Counted from the first letter of the stretch, positions 8,038-18,114 are shown. The stretch: DNA of 64,000 nucleotides from Rummeliibacillus sp. POC4 (GCF_003576525.1 NZ_QWUA01000002.1:1-64000), one strand, 5' to 3'. Program-made: numbers and translations. Notes: generated by a model not told the origin, from the letters alone.

Positions 8038-8051
8038 TGAGCGAGCGTTCA
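8038..8051 (+). promoter_or_regulatory. Operator-like dyad upstream of the thiolase gene
   Basis: TGAGCG-AG-CGTTCA is an almost perfect 14-bp dyad (one arm mismatch) with the same layout (6-2-6, TGA....TCA) as the operator at 5684-5697. It suggests that the same TetR-type repressor controls both transcription units. No convincing -10 box was found at the right distance. Confidence 0.5.
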
Positions 8052-8133
8052 GTCACCATGAGTATTTGAGCACTCGCTTTCTATAAATAATCTATGTAAG
8101 CGTATCCAATGACAATTTAAAGGGGTGTCCAAC

Positions 8134-9342
8134 TTGCAAAAGGCGGTAATTATTGATGGAGCACGAACAGCCTTTGGAAAACTAGGCGGAAAACTTAGCA
8201 GTTTATCTGCCAGTGATCTAGGTAGTGTGGCGATAAAAGAAGCATTAAAGCGTTCTAACATAGGAACGGAGCAAGTAGATGAAGTCATCATGGGAACAGT
8301 TTTACAGGCAGGACAAGGGCAAATACCTTCAAGACAAGCGGCTACAAAAGCGGGTATTCCTTACTCTGTCAAAACAGAAACGATTAACAAAGTATGTGCA
8401 TCTGGGTTACGAAGTGTCACTCTTGCAGATCAACTTATTAGACTTGGGGAGGAACAAGTCATTGTAGCTGGTGGGATGGAATCGATGTCTAATGCCCCTT
8501 ATCTATTACCAAAAGGGCGATTTGGCTTGCGAATGGGAGACGCAACACTAGTCGACGGTATGGTTTATGATGGTCTTTCGTGTGCATTTCATGCCAAACA
8601 TGTTCATATGGGCACATATGGTGATGAAACTGCAGATAAATTCTTAGTTTCAAGAAAAACACAGGATGAATGGGCGATTCGCAGTCATCAAAAGGCAATT
8701 GCTGCAATTGAAGAAGGAAAATTTAGTGAAGAAATTGCATCTGTAACAATCCCTCAAAGAAAAGGCGATGATGTGATAGTAAATACAGATGAGGCTCCAC
8801 GAAAAGATACATCAATTGAAGCACTATCAAAATTGAAATCAGCATTCAGTCAGGATGGGACAATTACTGCTGGAAATGCCCCAGGTGTTAATGATGGAGC
8901 ATGTGCAATTGTTGTTACAAGCGAACAATATGCAGAAGAACATCAACTATCACCGCTCGCGTATATTATCGGTCATGCAGAAGTAGGGGTAGAGCCAAAT
9001 GATTTCCCACAAACACCAGGACTCGTCATCAACAAAATTTTAGAAAAGACAGGTAAAACGGTAGAAGATATTGATTTGTTTGAAATCAATGAAGCATTTG
9101 CGGTCGTTGCTCTTGCAAGTAGTCAAATCGCAGGACTGGACTTAGAAAAAGTAAATGTTAATGGTGGAGCTGTAGCATTAGGCCATCCGATTGGCGCTTC
9201 GGGGGCAAGAATTATTTTAACGTTAGCTTATGAGTTAAAACGTCGAGGTGGTGGCATTGGAATTGCCGCAATTTGTTCAGGTGGCGGTCAAGGCGATGCA
9301 ATCATGATTGAAGTTCCAATACAAGGAGGGGTAAAAAAATGA
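8134..9342 (+). CDS. Acetyl-CoA C-acetyltransferase (thiolase)
   Basis: A 402-residue thiolase that condenses or cleaves acyl-CoA units. The catalytic residues are Cys88 in [10 protein letters not shown], His351 in [10 protein letters not shown] and Cys381 in [16 protein letters not shown] is also typical. TTG 8134 is preferred over GTG 8125 because AAAGGGG (8119-8125) gives 8-base spacing to TTG but runs into the GTG. The stop TGA overlaps the ATG of the next gene. Similar to MmgA of Bacillus, it is likely used in fatty-acid or branched-chain acyl-CoA breakdown. Confidence 0.93.
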   Translation: MQKAVIIDGARTAFGKLGGKLSSLSASDLGSVAIKEALKRSNIGTEQVDEVIMGTVLQAGQGQIPSRQAATKAGIPYSVKTETINKVCASGLRSVTLADQLIRLGEEQVIVAGGMESMSNAPYLLPKGRFGLRMGDATLVDGMVYDGLSCAFHAKHVHMGTYGDETADKFLVSRKTQDEWAIRSHQKAIAAIEEGKFSEEIASVTIPQRKGDDVIVNTDEAPRKDTSIEALSKLKSAFSQDGTITAGNAPGVNDGACAIVVTSEQYAEEHQLSPLAYIIGHAEVGVEPNDFPQTPGLVINKILEKTGKTVEDIDLFEINEAFAVVALASSQIAGLDLEKVNVNGGAVALGHPIGASGARIILTLAYELKRRGGGIGIAAICSGGGQGDAIMIEVPIQGGVKK

Positions 9343-10199
9343 CTATTCAACAAGTTATGGTAATTGGTGCAGGTCAAATGGGTTCAGGTATTGCTCAAGT
9401 CTGTGCTCAAGCGGGATTAGCGGTAAAACTAAATGATATTAGTGAAGAATCTTTCGAAAAAGGGATTCGCACAATCACACAAAACCTTTCTCGGAATGTT
9501 GTAAAAGGTCGTATGACAGAAACTGAAAAAGAAGCGGTTTTAAAAAGAATTGACAAATCTTTATCTCTTGAAGATGCAAGTGGTGTCGATCTTGTTATAG
9601 AAGCAGCCGTTGAAAATATGAAAGTCAAGCAATCTATTTTTAAACAACTAGATGAAATTACTCCTCCGCATACGATTCTTGCATCCAATACGTCATCATT
9701 ACCCATTACGGAAATTGCAGCCGTAACAAAACGTCCTGAACAAGTCATCGGCATGCACTTTATGAATCCAGTTCCAGTGATGAAACTTGTAGAAATCATT
9801 CGAGGGTTAGCTACATCAGATGAAGTATATACAGAGATTGAGCAGTTAACGAAGAAATTTGAAAAGGTCCCTGTTGAAGTAAATGACTTTCCAGGTTTTG
9901 TTGCCAATCGCGTTCTTATGCCAATGATCAATGAAGCCATCTACACATTGTATGAAGGCGTTGCATCAAAAGAAGCAATAGATGATGTGATGAAACTTGG
10001 TATGAATCATCCGATGGGTCCGTTAACTTTAGCAGATTTTATAGGACTTGATACTTGCCTTTACATTATGGAAACACTATATGAAGGATTCGGAGATAGC
10101 AAATATCGTCCTTGCCCATTATTACGGAAATACGTAAAGGCAGGATGGCTAGGAAGGAAAACAGGTAGAGGCTTTTATGATTATGAATTAGAGAATTAG
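9339..10199 (+). CDS. 3-hydroxyacyl-CoA (3-hydroxybutyryl-CoA) dehydrogenase
   Basis: A 286-residue NAD-dependent dehydrogenase oxidising 3-hydroxyacyl-CoA to 3-ketoacyl-CoA, the step before thiolase. The dinucleotide motif GAGQMGSG is at residues 10-17, SNTSSLPI at 117-124 and the catalytic His140 in GMHFMNPVP; NDFPGFVANR and GMNHPMGPLTLADFIGLD are in the C-terminal dimerisation domain. It starts at ATGA overlapping the thiolase stop, with AAGGAGGGG just upstream. MmgB or Hbd type. Confidence 0.93.
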   Translation: MTIQQVMVIGAGQMGSGIAQVCAQAGLAVKLNDISEESFEKGIRTITQNLSRNVVKGRMTETEKEAVLKRIDKSLSLEDASGVDLVIEAAVENMKVKQSIFKQLDEITPPHTILASNTSSLPITEIAAVTKRPEQVIGMHFMNPVPVMKLVEIIRGLATSDEVYTEIEQLTKKFEKVPVEVNDFPGFVANRVLMPMINEAIYTLYEGVASKEAIDDVMKLGMNHPMGPLTLADFIGLDTCLYIMETLYEGFGDSKYRPCPLLRKYVKAGWLGRKTGRGFYDYELEN

Positions 10200-10332
10200 T
10201 AAAATCATTTCTACTGAAAGATGGGATTTATAGATAAATAGTGTTGTCACTCGTTTAAAATAAAGCTCCATTTCAGAAAGAAATAGCCTTTTGCTTATAC
10301 TGTCCTACATGCATGATAAAGGGGAGAACATC

Positions 10333-11463
10333 ATGGATCTACAGTTCACAGAAGAACAAATGATGATGCGCGATATGGTTCGGGATTTTGCAAAGAATGT
10401 TATTGCACCACAAGTGAAATATATGGAAGATGGGGGGTTCCCACGTGATATCCTAGCGGAGATGGGACAGCTAGGGCTTATGGGGATTACAACACCAGCA
10501 AAATATGGCGGTTCTGAAATGGATTTTACATCCTATATTATCGCTATCAATGAAATAGCAAAAGTAAGTGCAGTCATCGGGGTGATTTTGTCTGTGCATA
10601 CATCGGTCGGAACCAATCCAATACTCTATTTTGGAAATGAACAACAAAAACAACGCTTCGTTCCCAAATTAGCTTCTGGAGAATATTTAGGAGCCTTTTG
10701 CTTAACAGAACCTTCATCAGGATCAGATGCTGGCTCCTTAAAAACTAAGGCAGTTAAATCAGGCGATTATTATGAACTAAACGGTTCCAAAGTTTTTATC
10801 ACAAATGGTGGTGAGGCAGATGTCTACATCGTTTTTGCAACAACAAATCCTTCTAAAGGGCCAAGGGGAATATCAGCATTTATCGTTGAAAAGGGTACAC
10901 CAGGTCTTATCATAGGAAAAGATGAAAGAAAAATGGGATTACATGGTTCAAGAACTGTACAACTTACATTTGAACAGATGAAAGTCCCAGTAGAAAACCT
11001 ACTTGGAGAAGAAGGAAAAGGATTCCAAATTGCAATGGCGAATTTAGATATAGGACGTATAGGGATAGCTGCACAAAGTTTAGGAATCGCAGAAGCTGCT
11101 TTAGAAGCAGCAACTCAATATGCATCAGAACGAAACCAATTTGGTAAGCCAATTCTTGCAAATCAAGGGATTTCATTTAAATTAGCGGATATGGCAACCT
11201 CTATTGAAGCTGCGAGATTACTAGTTTATAGAGCAGCTAATTTACAGGCTATGGGGGAATCTTGCCGAAAAGAAGCTTCTATGGCAAAACTTTTTGCATC
11301 AAAAACAGCAGTTGAAGTCACTACAGAAGCCATTCAAATATTCGGAGGCTATGGATATACCGAAGATTATCCAGTAGAACGGTATTTCCGAGATGCAAAA
11401 GTAACAGAAATTTACGAAGGCACGAGTGAGATTCAAAGAATAGTTATTTCAAGAAGTTTATAA
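10333..11463 (+). CDS. Acyl-CoA dehydrogenase
   Basis: A 376-residue FAD enzyme introducing the 2,3 double bond into an acyl-CoA. The signature AFCLTEPSSGSDAG and QIFGGYGYTEDYPVERYFRD are present, with the catalytic base Glu362 in YEGTSEIQR. The start at ATG 10333 follows AAAGGGGAG; the longer frame from 10291 lacks a ribosome site. It lies 133 bases after the dehydrogenase gene. It is similar to MmgC; chain-length specificity cannot be read directly. Confidence 0.92.
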   Translation: MDLQFTEEQMMMRDMVRDFAKNVIAPQVKYMEDGGFPRDILAEMGQLGLMGITTPAKYGGSEMDFTSYIIAINEIAKVSAVIGVILSVHTSVGTNPILYFGNEQQKQRFVPKLASGEYLGAFCLTEPSSGSDAGSLKTKAVKSGDYYELNGSKVFITNGGEADVYIVFATTNPSKGPRGISAFIVEKGTPGLIIGKDERKMGLHGSRTVQLTFEQMKVPVENLLGEEGKGFQIAMANLDIGRIGIAAQSLGIAEAALEAATQYASERNQFGKPILANQGISFKLADMATSIEAARLLVYRAANLQAMGESCRKEASMAKLFASKTAVEVTTEAIQIFGGYGYTEDYPVERYFRDAKVTEIYEGTSEIQRIVISRSL

Positions 11464-11474
11464 AGATTTGTAAC

Positions 11475-11492
11475 TTACTATGCTCATAGTAA
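11475..11492. repeat. Perfect 18-bp dyad between the two acyl-CoA dehydrogenase genes
   Basis: TTACTATG-CT-CATAGTAA has 8-bp arms and a 2-base centre. There is no T-run after it, so it is not a usual terminator. It shares the ATG-CT-CAT centre with the operator at 5684-5697 and could bind a regulator or form an mRNA hairpin. Confidence 0.5.
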
Positions 11493-11541
11493 CTAACAAA
11501 TATTATTTATATAAAAATTTAAAACAAAGGGGATATAAATA

Positions 11542-12678
11542 ATGAACTTTACACTATCAGAAGAACACGAAATGATTCGAAAAATGGTTAGAGATTTTGC
11601 AATAAATGAAGTTGCTCCAACTGCAGCAGAACGTGATGAAAACGAAACATTCGATCGTGCTATTTTTGACCAAATGGCTGAACTAGGCTTAACAGGAATT
11701 CCTTGGCCTGAAGAATATGGTGGGATTGGTTCTGATTATTTAGCTTATGTTATTGCAATTGAAGAATTAGCACGCGTTTGTGGCTCTACAGCAGTAACAC
11801 TATCAGCGCATACATCTCTTGCAGGCTGGCCTGTTTATAAATTTGGAACAGAAGAACAAAAACAAAAATATTTACGCCCGATGGCTGAAGGTAAAAAAAT
11901 TGGTGCTTATGGTTTAACAGAGCCAGGTTCAGGTTCAGACGCTGGTGGTATGAAAACAACAGCAAAATTAGACGGCGATCATTACGTGTTGAATGGCTCT
12001 AAAATTTTCATCACTAATGGTGGAATCGCAGATATTTATGTAGTATTTGCAGTAACAGATCCAGAAATTAAAAACAGCACATCGGCATTTATCGTGGAAG
12101 CCGATTTTGAAGGCTTTTCAGTAGGGAAAAAAGAAAAGAAAATGGGGATACGTTCATCACCTACAACAGAAATCATTTTCGATAACTGTCGTGTACCAAA
12201 AGAAAATTTACTTGGTGCAGAGGGAGAAGGTTTCAAAATTGCCATGAAAACTTTAGATGGTGGTCGAAATGGAATTGCAGCGCAAGCGGTTGGTATTGCT
12301 CAAGGAGCACTAGATGCAGCTGTAGCTTATTCGAAAGAACGAGTTCAATTTGGTAAACCAATTTCTGCAAACCAAGGGATATCATTTAAATTAGCAGATA
12401 TGGCGACGGCTACAGAAGCTTCAAGATTACTAACTTATCAAGCTGCTTGGCTAGAATCGAATAATCTGCCATATGGCAAACAATCTGCAATGGCTAAACT
12501 AATGGCTGGTGATACAGCGATGAAAGTAACGACTGAAGCTGTTCAAGTATATGGAGGCTATGGTTATACAAAAGAATACCCAGTGGAACGCTTTATGCGT
12601 GATGCAAAAATCACTCAAATTTACGAGGGCACACAAGAAATACAACGTCTCGTAATCTCTCGTATGCTTTTAAAATAA
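11542..12678 (+). CDS. acdA: Acyl-CoA dehydrogenase AcdA
   Basis: A 378-residue acyl-CoA dehydrogenase, paralogous to the gene at 10333. [12 protein letters not shown] and [19 protein letters not shown] are family signatures, and the catalytic Glu362 is in [10 protein letters not shown]. subtilis has an acdA gene between fadF and rpoE, the same neighbourhood as here. Start ATG 11542 follows AAAGGGGA. The TetR gene begins two bases after its stop, so the two are probably cotranscribed. Confidence 0.92.
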   Translation: MNFTLSEEHEMIRKMVRDFAINEVAPTAAERDENETFDRAIFDQMAELGLTGIPWPEEYGGIGSDYLAYVIAIEELARVCGSTAVTLSAHTSLAGWPVYKFGTEEQKQKYLRPMAEGKKIGAYGLTEPGSGSDAGGMKTTAKLDGDHYVLNGSKIFITNGGIADIYVVFAVTDPEIKNSTSAFIVEADFEGFSVGKKEKKMGIRSSPTTEIIFDNCRVPKENLLGAEGEGFKIAMKTLDGGRNGIAAQAVGIAQGALDAAVAYSKERVQFGKPISANQGISFKLADMATATEASRLLTYQAAWLESNNLPYGKQSAMAKLMAGDTAMKVTTEAVQVYGGYGYTKEYPVERFMRDAKITQIYEGTQEIQRLVISRMLLK

Positions 12679-12680
12679 TT

Positions 12681-13307
12681 ATGGTCAAAGAAAGAAAAAG
12701 ACTAATCCAAACCTCCATAAAAGATGAAAGTTTAATAGAAAAAAGAAGAACAGAAATGATACTTGCAGCAGTTCGTCTTTTTAAAGAAAAAGGGTTTCAT
12801 CGAACCACAACGAGGGAAATTGCGAAAGAAGCGGGTTTCAGTATTGGCACACTCTATGAATATATTCGTACAAAAGAAGATATATTGTATCTAGTTTGCG
12901 ATAATATCTATCTAGAAGTCCGAAAAAGATTAGAGCCTATAGAGAAGCAAGAAGCAACTCTGGAAGGACTAATCTATGCGATTGATCAATATTATCATCT
13001 TGTAGATGACATGCAAGATGAAATGCTTGTTATGTATCAAGAATCAAAGTCTTTGCCAAAAGATGCGTTGGAGTATGTCTTATCGAAAGAAATTGAGATG
13101 GTTGGCCATTTTAAAAATTTGTTAATTGGTTGTGAGAAAAAGGGAGAACTTCATATGCCATTAACAGAGATTAAACTTCTCGCACACCAAATAGTCTTAC
13201 AAGGGCAAGCATGGGCTTTTCGCCGATGGGCTTGGCGGAAGAACTTGAAAATAGAAGACTACATTCAAATGCAAACGAAGATTTTACTAAACGGAATTTT
13301 AAGATAG
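12681..13307 (+). CDS. TetR/AcrR family transcriptional regulator
   Basis: A 208-residue repressor. The helix-turn-helix spans about residues 27-72 (AAVRLFKEKGFHRTTTREIA, then SIGTLYEYIRTKEDIL). The C-terminal ligand domain has no recognisable ligand motif. It begins only two bases after acdA, without a strong Shine-Dalgarno, which suggests translational coupling. It is the obvious candidate for binding the TGAATG-CT-CATTCA dyad at 5684 and the related dyad at 8038. The ligand is probably an acyl-CoA, by analogy with FadR. It is not clearly orthologous to B. subtilis FadR. Confidence 0.88.
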   Translation: MVKERKRLIQTSIKDESLIEKRRTEMILAAVRLFKEKGFHRTTTREIAKEAGFSIGTLYEYIRTKEDILYLVCDNIYLEVRKRLEPIEKQEATLEGLIYAIDQYYHLVDDMQDEMLVMYQESKSLPKDALEYVLSKEIEMVGHFKNLLIGCEKKGELHMPLTEIKLLAHQIVLQGQAWAFRRWAWRKNLKIEDYIQMQTKILLNGILR

Positions 13308-13353
13308 TCGTATATTTTTGTTGGTATACACTTCACTATATACGTTTCAGAAG

Positions 13354-13403
13354 TGCAAGGCAGAAAAACACAAACAGAAGTGATTGTGATTTCTCGCCTT
13401 GCA
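13354..13403 (+). repeat. Inverted repeat in the icmF leader
   Basis: TGCAAGGC and GCCTTGCA are perfect 8-bp arms 34 bases apart, with inner GAAA/TTTC extending the stem. It ends 45 bases before icmF. No T-run follows, so a leader hairpin or processing site is more likely than a terminator. Confidence 0.45.
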
Positions 13404-13448
13404 TTTTCTATCTATAGAAATTGTTCATGTACAAAGGGGGACATTATA

Positions 13449-16400
13449 ATGACAACGAAGTTGGAAGTATATAAGCCGCAACATCATGTTCGATTTGTGA
13501 CAGCATCCAGCCTTTTTGACGGCCATGATGCGTCTGTTAATATCATGAGACGTATTCTTCAATCGAGTGGGGTTGAAGTAATACATCTTGGGCATAATCG
13601 CTCTGTGGAAGAAGTAGTAAATGCCGCTATACAAGAGGATGCTCAAGGAATCGCTGTATCTTCTTATCAAGGGGGGCATATGGAGTATTTTAAATATATG
13701 TATGATCTTTTAAAAGAAAAAGGGGCACCTCATATCGGGATATTTGGCGGTGGCGGTGGCGTTATATTACCAAGGGAGATTAAAGAACTTCATGATTATG
13801 GTATAAAAAATCTATTTTCGCCGGAAGATGGTCTAGCTCTAGGACTACAAGGCATGATCAATAAGATGATTGAAAAAAGTGACTTTTCGACAGTACAGAG
13901 TGATCTATTAGAAAAACTTTATAGGGTTTCAACGGAAAGTCCTGAAATTCTTGCACAACTTATTACGGCGGTTGAAGAGGGGCAACATCCTGATGTTGAA
14001 GAGTTGTTACGAAATGCAAGAGAACAATCCAAAAATACACCTGTACTAGGGATTACAGGAACAGGTGGAGCAGGGAAGAGTTCGTTGACAGATGAACTCA
14101 TCCGTCGTTTCTTACATGAGTTTCCAGATAAGAAGATTGCCATCGTATCGATTGATCCAACAAAACAAAAGACAGGTGGCGCTTTATTAGGGGATAGAAT
14201 TCGGATGAATGCAATTTTCAACAATCGTGTATATATGAGAAGTTTAGCGACACGTAACTCACATACCGAATTATCAGCAGCAATTGGTGATGTCCTAGAT
14301 ATTATAAAAGTAGCTGGATTTGACCTTATTGTTGTAGAAACAAGCGGGATAGGACAAGGAGATGCAGCAATAACAAATATATCAGACCTATCTATGTATG
14401 TGATGACTAGTGAGTTTGGAGCGCCAACACAACTAGAGAAAATAGACATGATTGACTTCGCAGATATAATTGTCATCAATAAATTCGAGAGAAAAGGATC
14501 TGAAGATGCACTTCGACAAGTACAAAAACAATATCAACGAAGTCATGAATTATGGGAGCAAAATTTAGATGAAATGCCGGTTTACGGCACAATTGCTAGC
14601 CAATTTAACGATAAAGGCACAAATTCTTTATTTGCGGCATTAATTCATACTATTAATAAGAAATTTGGTTATACTTGGAGAACGTCCTATGAACAATTTG
14701 TCAAAACACAAAAGCAAAATGTAATAATCCCAAATGATCGTAGGTACTATTTAAGAGAAATAAGTGACACGGTTAGAGGTTATCACAAAAAATCGGAACA
14801 ACAAGTAGAAATAGCTAGAAAGCTCTTCCAACTAGAAGGTACATTAAAACAAGTTCAAGAGAAAGCACCAGAAGACGCCCTTGTTCAGTCCTTACAACTG
14901 CTAATCGAAGATGTGGAAAACCAACTCTCTTTAGAATCAAAACAAATATTGAAAAATTGGAATACGTTAAAAGAAAGTTATCAAGGTGATGAACTTGTTA
15001 CGAAAGTTCGTGATAAAGAAATTCGCACACTATTAAAAACGACTAGTTTATCAGGCCTTAAAATCCCAAAAGTTGTTTTACCAAAATTCGTAGACTATGG
15101 TGAAATTCTTCGCTGGGTTTATGCAGAAAATGTACCAGGAGCATTCCCATATACCGCAGGTGTATTCCCGTTTAAAAGACAAGGAGAAGATCCGAAACGT
15201 CAATTTGCTGGGGAGGGTACACCAGAACAGACAAATCGTCGTTTTCATTATTTATCAAAAGATGATGTTGCAAAACGTTTATCAACTGCATTCGATTCTG
15301 TAACACTATATGGTGAAGATCCTGATGAGCGTCCTGATATTTATGGGAAAATTGGTGAATCTGGTGTTAATGTGTGTACTTTAGATGATATGAAGAAACT
15401 TTATGAAGGATTTGATCTTTGTGCACCATCTACATCTGTTTCTATGACGATTAATGGACCAGCTCCTATTATTTTGGCGATGTTCATGAATACAGCTATT
15501 GATCAACAAGTAAAAAGACGTGAAAAAGAACTTGGACGGAATTTAACTGTAGAAGAGTTTATCGAAACAAGAGCAACAACATTAAATATTGTTCGAGGCA
15601 CTGTACAAGCTGATATTCTTAAAGAAGATCAAGGACAAAATACGTGTATTTTCTCAACTGAATTTGCTCTTCGAATGATGGGTGATATTCAACAATTCTT
15701 TATTGATGAAAAAGTGCGAAATTACTATTCAGTATCTATTTCTGGATATCATATTGCAGAGGCAGGAGCTAATCCAATTTCACAACTTGCTTTTACCTTG
15801 GCAAATGGTTTCACATATGTGGAGTATTATTTGAGTAGAGGTATGAATATAGATGATTTCGCACCAAATCTTTCGTTCTTCTTTTCAAATGGTCTTGATC
15901 CAGAATATAGCGTTATTGGTCGTGTTGCACGTCGAATTTGGGCTGTGACAATGCGCGATTTATATGATGCAAATGAGAGAAGCCAAAAGTTAAAGTATCA
16001 TGTCCAAACTTCCGGAAGAAGTCTGCATGCACAAGAAATTGACTTTAATGATATTCGCACGACACTACAAGCTTTGATGGCTTTACATGATAATTGTAAT
16101 TCACTGCATACTAACGCATATGATGAAGCTATTACAACGCCAACCGAAGAATCTGTTCGAAGAGCAATGGCTATTCAAATGATTATTACAAAAGAACACG
16201 GATTGACTAAAAATGAAAATCCCTTACAAGGTTCGTTTATTATTGAAGAACTAACAGATCTCGTAGAAGAAGCAGTACTTACAGAATTTGACCGTATGAA
16301 TGATAGAGGCGGCGTTCTCGGTGCCATGGAAACACAATATCAACGTGGTAAAATTCAAGAAGAATCCATGTACTATGAATCTTTAAAACATTCAGGGGAA

Positions 16401-16700
16401 CTACCAATTGTTGGTGTGAATACGTATTTAAATCCGAATCCGCCATCACAAGAGACCATTAATAGTATGGAAATAGCGCGCGCAACGAAAGAACAAAAAA
16501 ACACCCAAATTGAAAATTTACGTAAATTCCAACAACAACATAAAGAAGAAACAGCTATAGCACTTGAAAAACTAAAAGAAACAGCCAAAAAAGGCGATAA
16601 CATCTTCAAAGAACTAATGGAAACCGTAAAAGTAGCAAGCCTAGGCCAAATAACCAACGCACTCTACGAAGTAGGTGGACAATACAGAAGAAATATGTGA
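13449..16700 (+). CDS. icmF: Fused isobutyryl-CoA mutase IcmF (B12-dependent mutase with G-protein chaperone)
   Basis: A protein of about 1083 residues that interconverts isobutyryl-CoA and n-butyryl-CoA with adenosylcobalamin. The N-terminal B12-binding domain has DGHDAS (24-29) and a GGGGGV loop near 100; a MeaB-like GTPase follows with GTGGAGKSS (204-212) and [11 protein letters not shown]; the C-terminal TIM-barrel mutase includes [10 protein letters not shown] and [16 protein letters not shown] 13449 behind AAAGGGGGA is chosen over the open frame from 13353, which covers the leader hairpin. Some IcmF relatives act on isovaleryl-CoA/pivalyl-CoA. Its place after acdA suits branched-chain acyl-CoA use, and it links the cluster to the cobalamin genes at 1-4241. 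Confidence 0.93.
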   Translation: MTTKLEVYKPQHHVRFVTASSLFDGHDASVNIMRRILQSSGVEVIHLGHNRSVEEVVNAAIQEDAQGIAVSSYQGGHMEYFKYMYDLLKEKGAPHIGIFGGGGGVILPREIKELHDYGIKNLFSPEDGLALGLQGMINKMIEKSDFSTVQSDLLEKLYRVSTESPEILAQLITAVEEGQHPDVEELLRNAREQSKNTPVLGITGTGGAGKSSLTDELIRRFLHEFPDKKIAIVSIDPTKQKTGGALLGDRIRMNAIFNNRVYMRSLATRNSHTELSAAIGDVLDIIKVAGFDLIVVETSGIGQGDAAITNISDLSMYVMTSEFGAPTQLEKIDMIDFADIIVINKFERKGSEDALRQVQKQYQRSHELWEQNLDEMPVYGTIASQFNDKGTNSLFAALIHTINKKFGYTWRTSYEQFVKTQKQNVIIPNDRRYYLREISDTVRGYHKKSEQQVEIARKLFQLEGTLKQVQEKAPEDALVQSLQLLIEDVENQLSLESKQILKNWNTLKESYQGDELVTKVRDKEIRTLLKTTSLSGLKIPKVVLPKFVDYGEILRWVYAENVPGAFPYTAGVFPFKRQGEDPKRQFAGEGTPEQTNRRFHYLSKDDVAKRLSTAFDSVTLYGEDPDERPDIYGKIGESGVNVCTLDDMKKLYEGFDLCAPSTSVSMTINGPAPIILAMFMNTAIDQQVKRREKELGRNLTVEEFIETRATTLNIVRGTVQADILKEDQGQNTCIFSTEFALRMMGDIQQFFIDEKVRNYYSVSISGYHIAEAGANPISQLAFTLANGFTYVEYYLSRGMNIDDFAPNLSFFFSNGLDPEYSVIGRVARRIWAVTMRDLYDANERSQKLKYHVQTSGRSLHAQEIDFNDIRTTLQALMALHDNCNSLHTNAYDEAITTPTEESVRRAMAIQMIITKEHGLTKNENPLQGSFIIEELTDLVEEAVLTEFDRMNDRGGVLGAMETQYQRGKIQEESMYYESLKHSGELPIVGVNTYLNPNPPSQETINSMEIARATKEQKNTQIENLRKFQQQHKEETAIALEKLKETAKKGDNIFKELMETVKVASLGQITNALYEVGGQYRRNM

Positions 16701-16709
16701 TATTAAAAT

Positions 16710-17080
16710 AAAAGCGGAGCCGGCTCGAACTGCCCCGAAATGCATTGGAAGGCCCGAATCGAAAGCGTCATTTCAGCTTTCGACCGAGGGACTGAAATGA
16801 CACGAGGGGCAAGCCGGCGGAGCTGGATAGAAATAAAAGCGGATCGCGCCTGATAGCCCTGACAAGCGCTGGAGAGCCCGAATCGAAAGTATCTTTTCAA
16901 CTTTCGACCGAGGGATCGAAGCGACTCGAAGGGCTGGCGCGAGTAGCTAGATAGGATTAAAAGCGGATCGCGCCCGAAAGCCCTGACAAGCGCTGGAGAG
17001 CCCGAATCGAAAGTGTCTTTCCAACTTTCGACCGAGGGACCGAAATGACACGAGGGGCAAGCCGGCGGAGATAGAAGGCT
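16710..17080. repeat. Three tandem copies of a ~124-bp GC-rich structured repeat
   Basis: Copies start at 16710, 16835 and 16959, each with AAAAGCGGA, and share CCCGAATCGAAAGT and CTTTCGACCGAGGGA. Outer arms pair within copy 1 (GCCGGCT...TGCCCC with GGGGCAAGCCGGC) and within copy 2 (CGCGCC...AGCCCT with AGGGCTGGCGCG): different sequence, same pairing. Copy 1 also has a perfect 10-bp pair, GTCATTTCAG/CTGAAATGAC. Copy 3 has a copy-2-like left half and a copy-1-like right half, so its outer arms do not match. GC content is far above the flanks. It resembles a dispersed repeat of Lysinibacillus-type genomes; no coding role is seen. Confidence 0.8.
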
Positions 17081-17286
17081 AAAAAAGCGAAACGTACTAA
17101 ACGTCACTTCAAATTAGTTTTCCAATACTTCTACTTTACGAATAGGAAATAGAGGAGTATGCTTATTCAACAGAGTAATTTATGACATATGTATTATAAC
17201 TATGGAGTGTCTAGTCAATCGATTAGGCCTTCTTTTTCGCATTTATTAAAATTACTGATTAGACTATTTGAAGGAGTGACGGTACA

Positions 17287-17445
17287 GTGAAAATCGTGAT
17301 GCATTTCATGATTATTATATTGTGCTTAGTACTAACCTATTATATATACGATAAGCAATTAGGCGCTATCTCATTCCTTCTTCTTGCGCTTTACTTGTTT
17401 ATCTATGGCTATTCTCGATTGAGAATTGAAAAAAAGAAGAATTGA
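17287..17445 (+). CDS. Small two-helix membrane protein, hypothetical
   Basis: A 52-residue ORF with GTG start at 17287, preceded by AAGGAG (17271-17276, spacing 10). It encodes two hydrophobic segments (about residues 5-20 and 27-42) separated by YDKQLGA, and a basic tail RLRIEKKKN, as in small inner-membrane proteins. It lies 70 bases upstream of rpoE and could share its transcript. I do not recognise the family; a good ribosome site and clean topology support it as real. Confidence 0.6.
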   Translation: MKIVMHFMIIILCLVLTYYIYDKQLGAISFLLLALYLFIYGYSRLRIEKKKN

Positions 17446-17515
17446 TTGTAGCAAAAATTAAGTATAATTGTTTATAATGGATATTATGTTTATGTAGAGA
17501 AAGGACGTGCACGAA

Positions 17516-18070
17516 TTGAACCTTCGTGATTTAACTCAAGAACAACTAACAGAAGAATCATTAATTAACCTAGCATATGCTATTTTAGAAGAAAAACATC
17601 AACCAATGGCGTTTGCTGAAATTATGGAAGCTATTATTGAATTAGGTGCTCGCACTTCAGAACAAATGAAAGCTGCAGCTATCCAATTCTACACAGATAT
17701 CAATATTGATGGCCGCTTTCTTGTATTAGGGGAAAATCGCTGGGGTATCCGTGAATGGTATGCCATCGAACAAGTCGAAGAAGAAACTGCTCCAACAGTC
17801 AAAGTTCGTAAGAAAAAAGCGAAAGCTGCAATTGTCGATGATGTTCATGAAGATGAAGAAATCGAATTTGATGAAGATTTCGATGAATTCGTTGATGACG
17901 ATGATGACGATGATGATGATGATACAGAAGACTTTGATACTACTGATATCGATGAAATTGAAGACGATGATTTAGATGAAGAAATCGAAATCGAAGATGA
18001 AGAAATCGAGATTGAAGACGAAGACTTTGAAATTGAAGACGATGATGATTTAGCAGATAAAGAAAAATAA
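17516..18070 (+). CDS. rpoE: RNA polymerase delta subunit RpoE
   Basis: A protein of about 184 residues: an N-terminal winged-helix HARE domain (about residues 1-85, with FYTDINIDGRFLVLGENRWG) and a long Asp/Glu tail from about residue 115 that is almost wholly acidic. Delta helps RNA polymerase release nucleic acid and respond to initiating NTP levels in Firmicutes. TTG 17516 is chosen because AGAAAGGA (17498-17505) is 10 bases upstream; GTG 17507 would be one base from the same box. It is followed by pyrG, as in B. subtilis. Confidence 0.92.
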   Translation: MNLRDLTQEQLTEESLINLAYAILEEKHQPMAFAEIMEAIIELGARTSEQMKAAAIQFYTDINIDGRFLVLGENRWGIREWYAIEQVEEETAPTVKVRKKKAKAAIVDDVHEDEEIEFDEDFDEFVDDDDDDDDDDTEDFDTTDIDEIEDDDLDEEIEIEDEEIEIEDEDFEIEDDDDLADKEK

Positions 18071-18077
18071 TAACTTC

Positions 18078-18114
18078 TTGACAATTTAGGTTATATCATA
18101 TACCCTTTTACTTG
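18078..18114 (+). promoter_or_regulatory. pyrG promoter and GGGC start site
   Basis: TTGACA (18078-18083), a 17-base spacer, and TACCCT (18101-18106). Seven bases later the sequence GGGCTCC begins at 18114. A GGGC start is the known requirement for CTP-sensed G reiteration at B. subtilis pyrG. The start site is inferred from spacing. Confidence 0.75.

Noticed and set aside
8125-8133. GTG start for the thiolase
   Set aside because: It overlaps the Shine-Dalgarno; TTG 8134 has proper spacing.
12681-13307. Direct orthologue of B. subtilis FadR
   Set aside because: Only the helix-turn-helix class matches; the C-terminal domain and the operator length differ, so only a TetR-family call is made.
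16703-17107. Minus-strand 134-codon ORF across the GC-rich repeats
   Set aside because: Its sequence is only the translated repeat, with no start signal; GC-rich DNA has few stop codons.
17845-18084. Minus-strand serine-rich ORF
   Set aside because: It is the complement of the Asp/Glu tail of rpoE.
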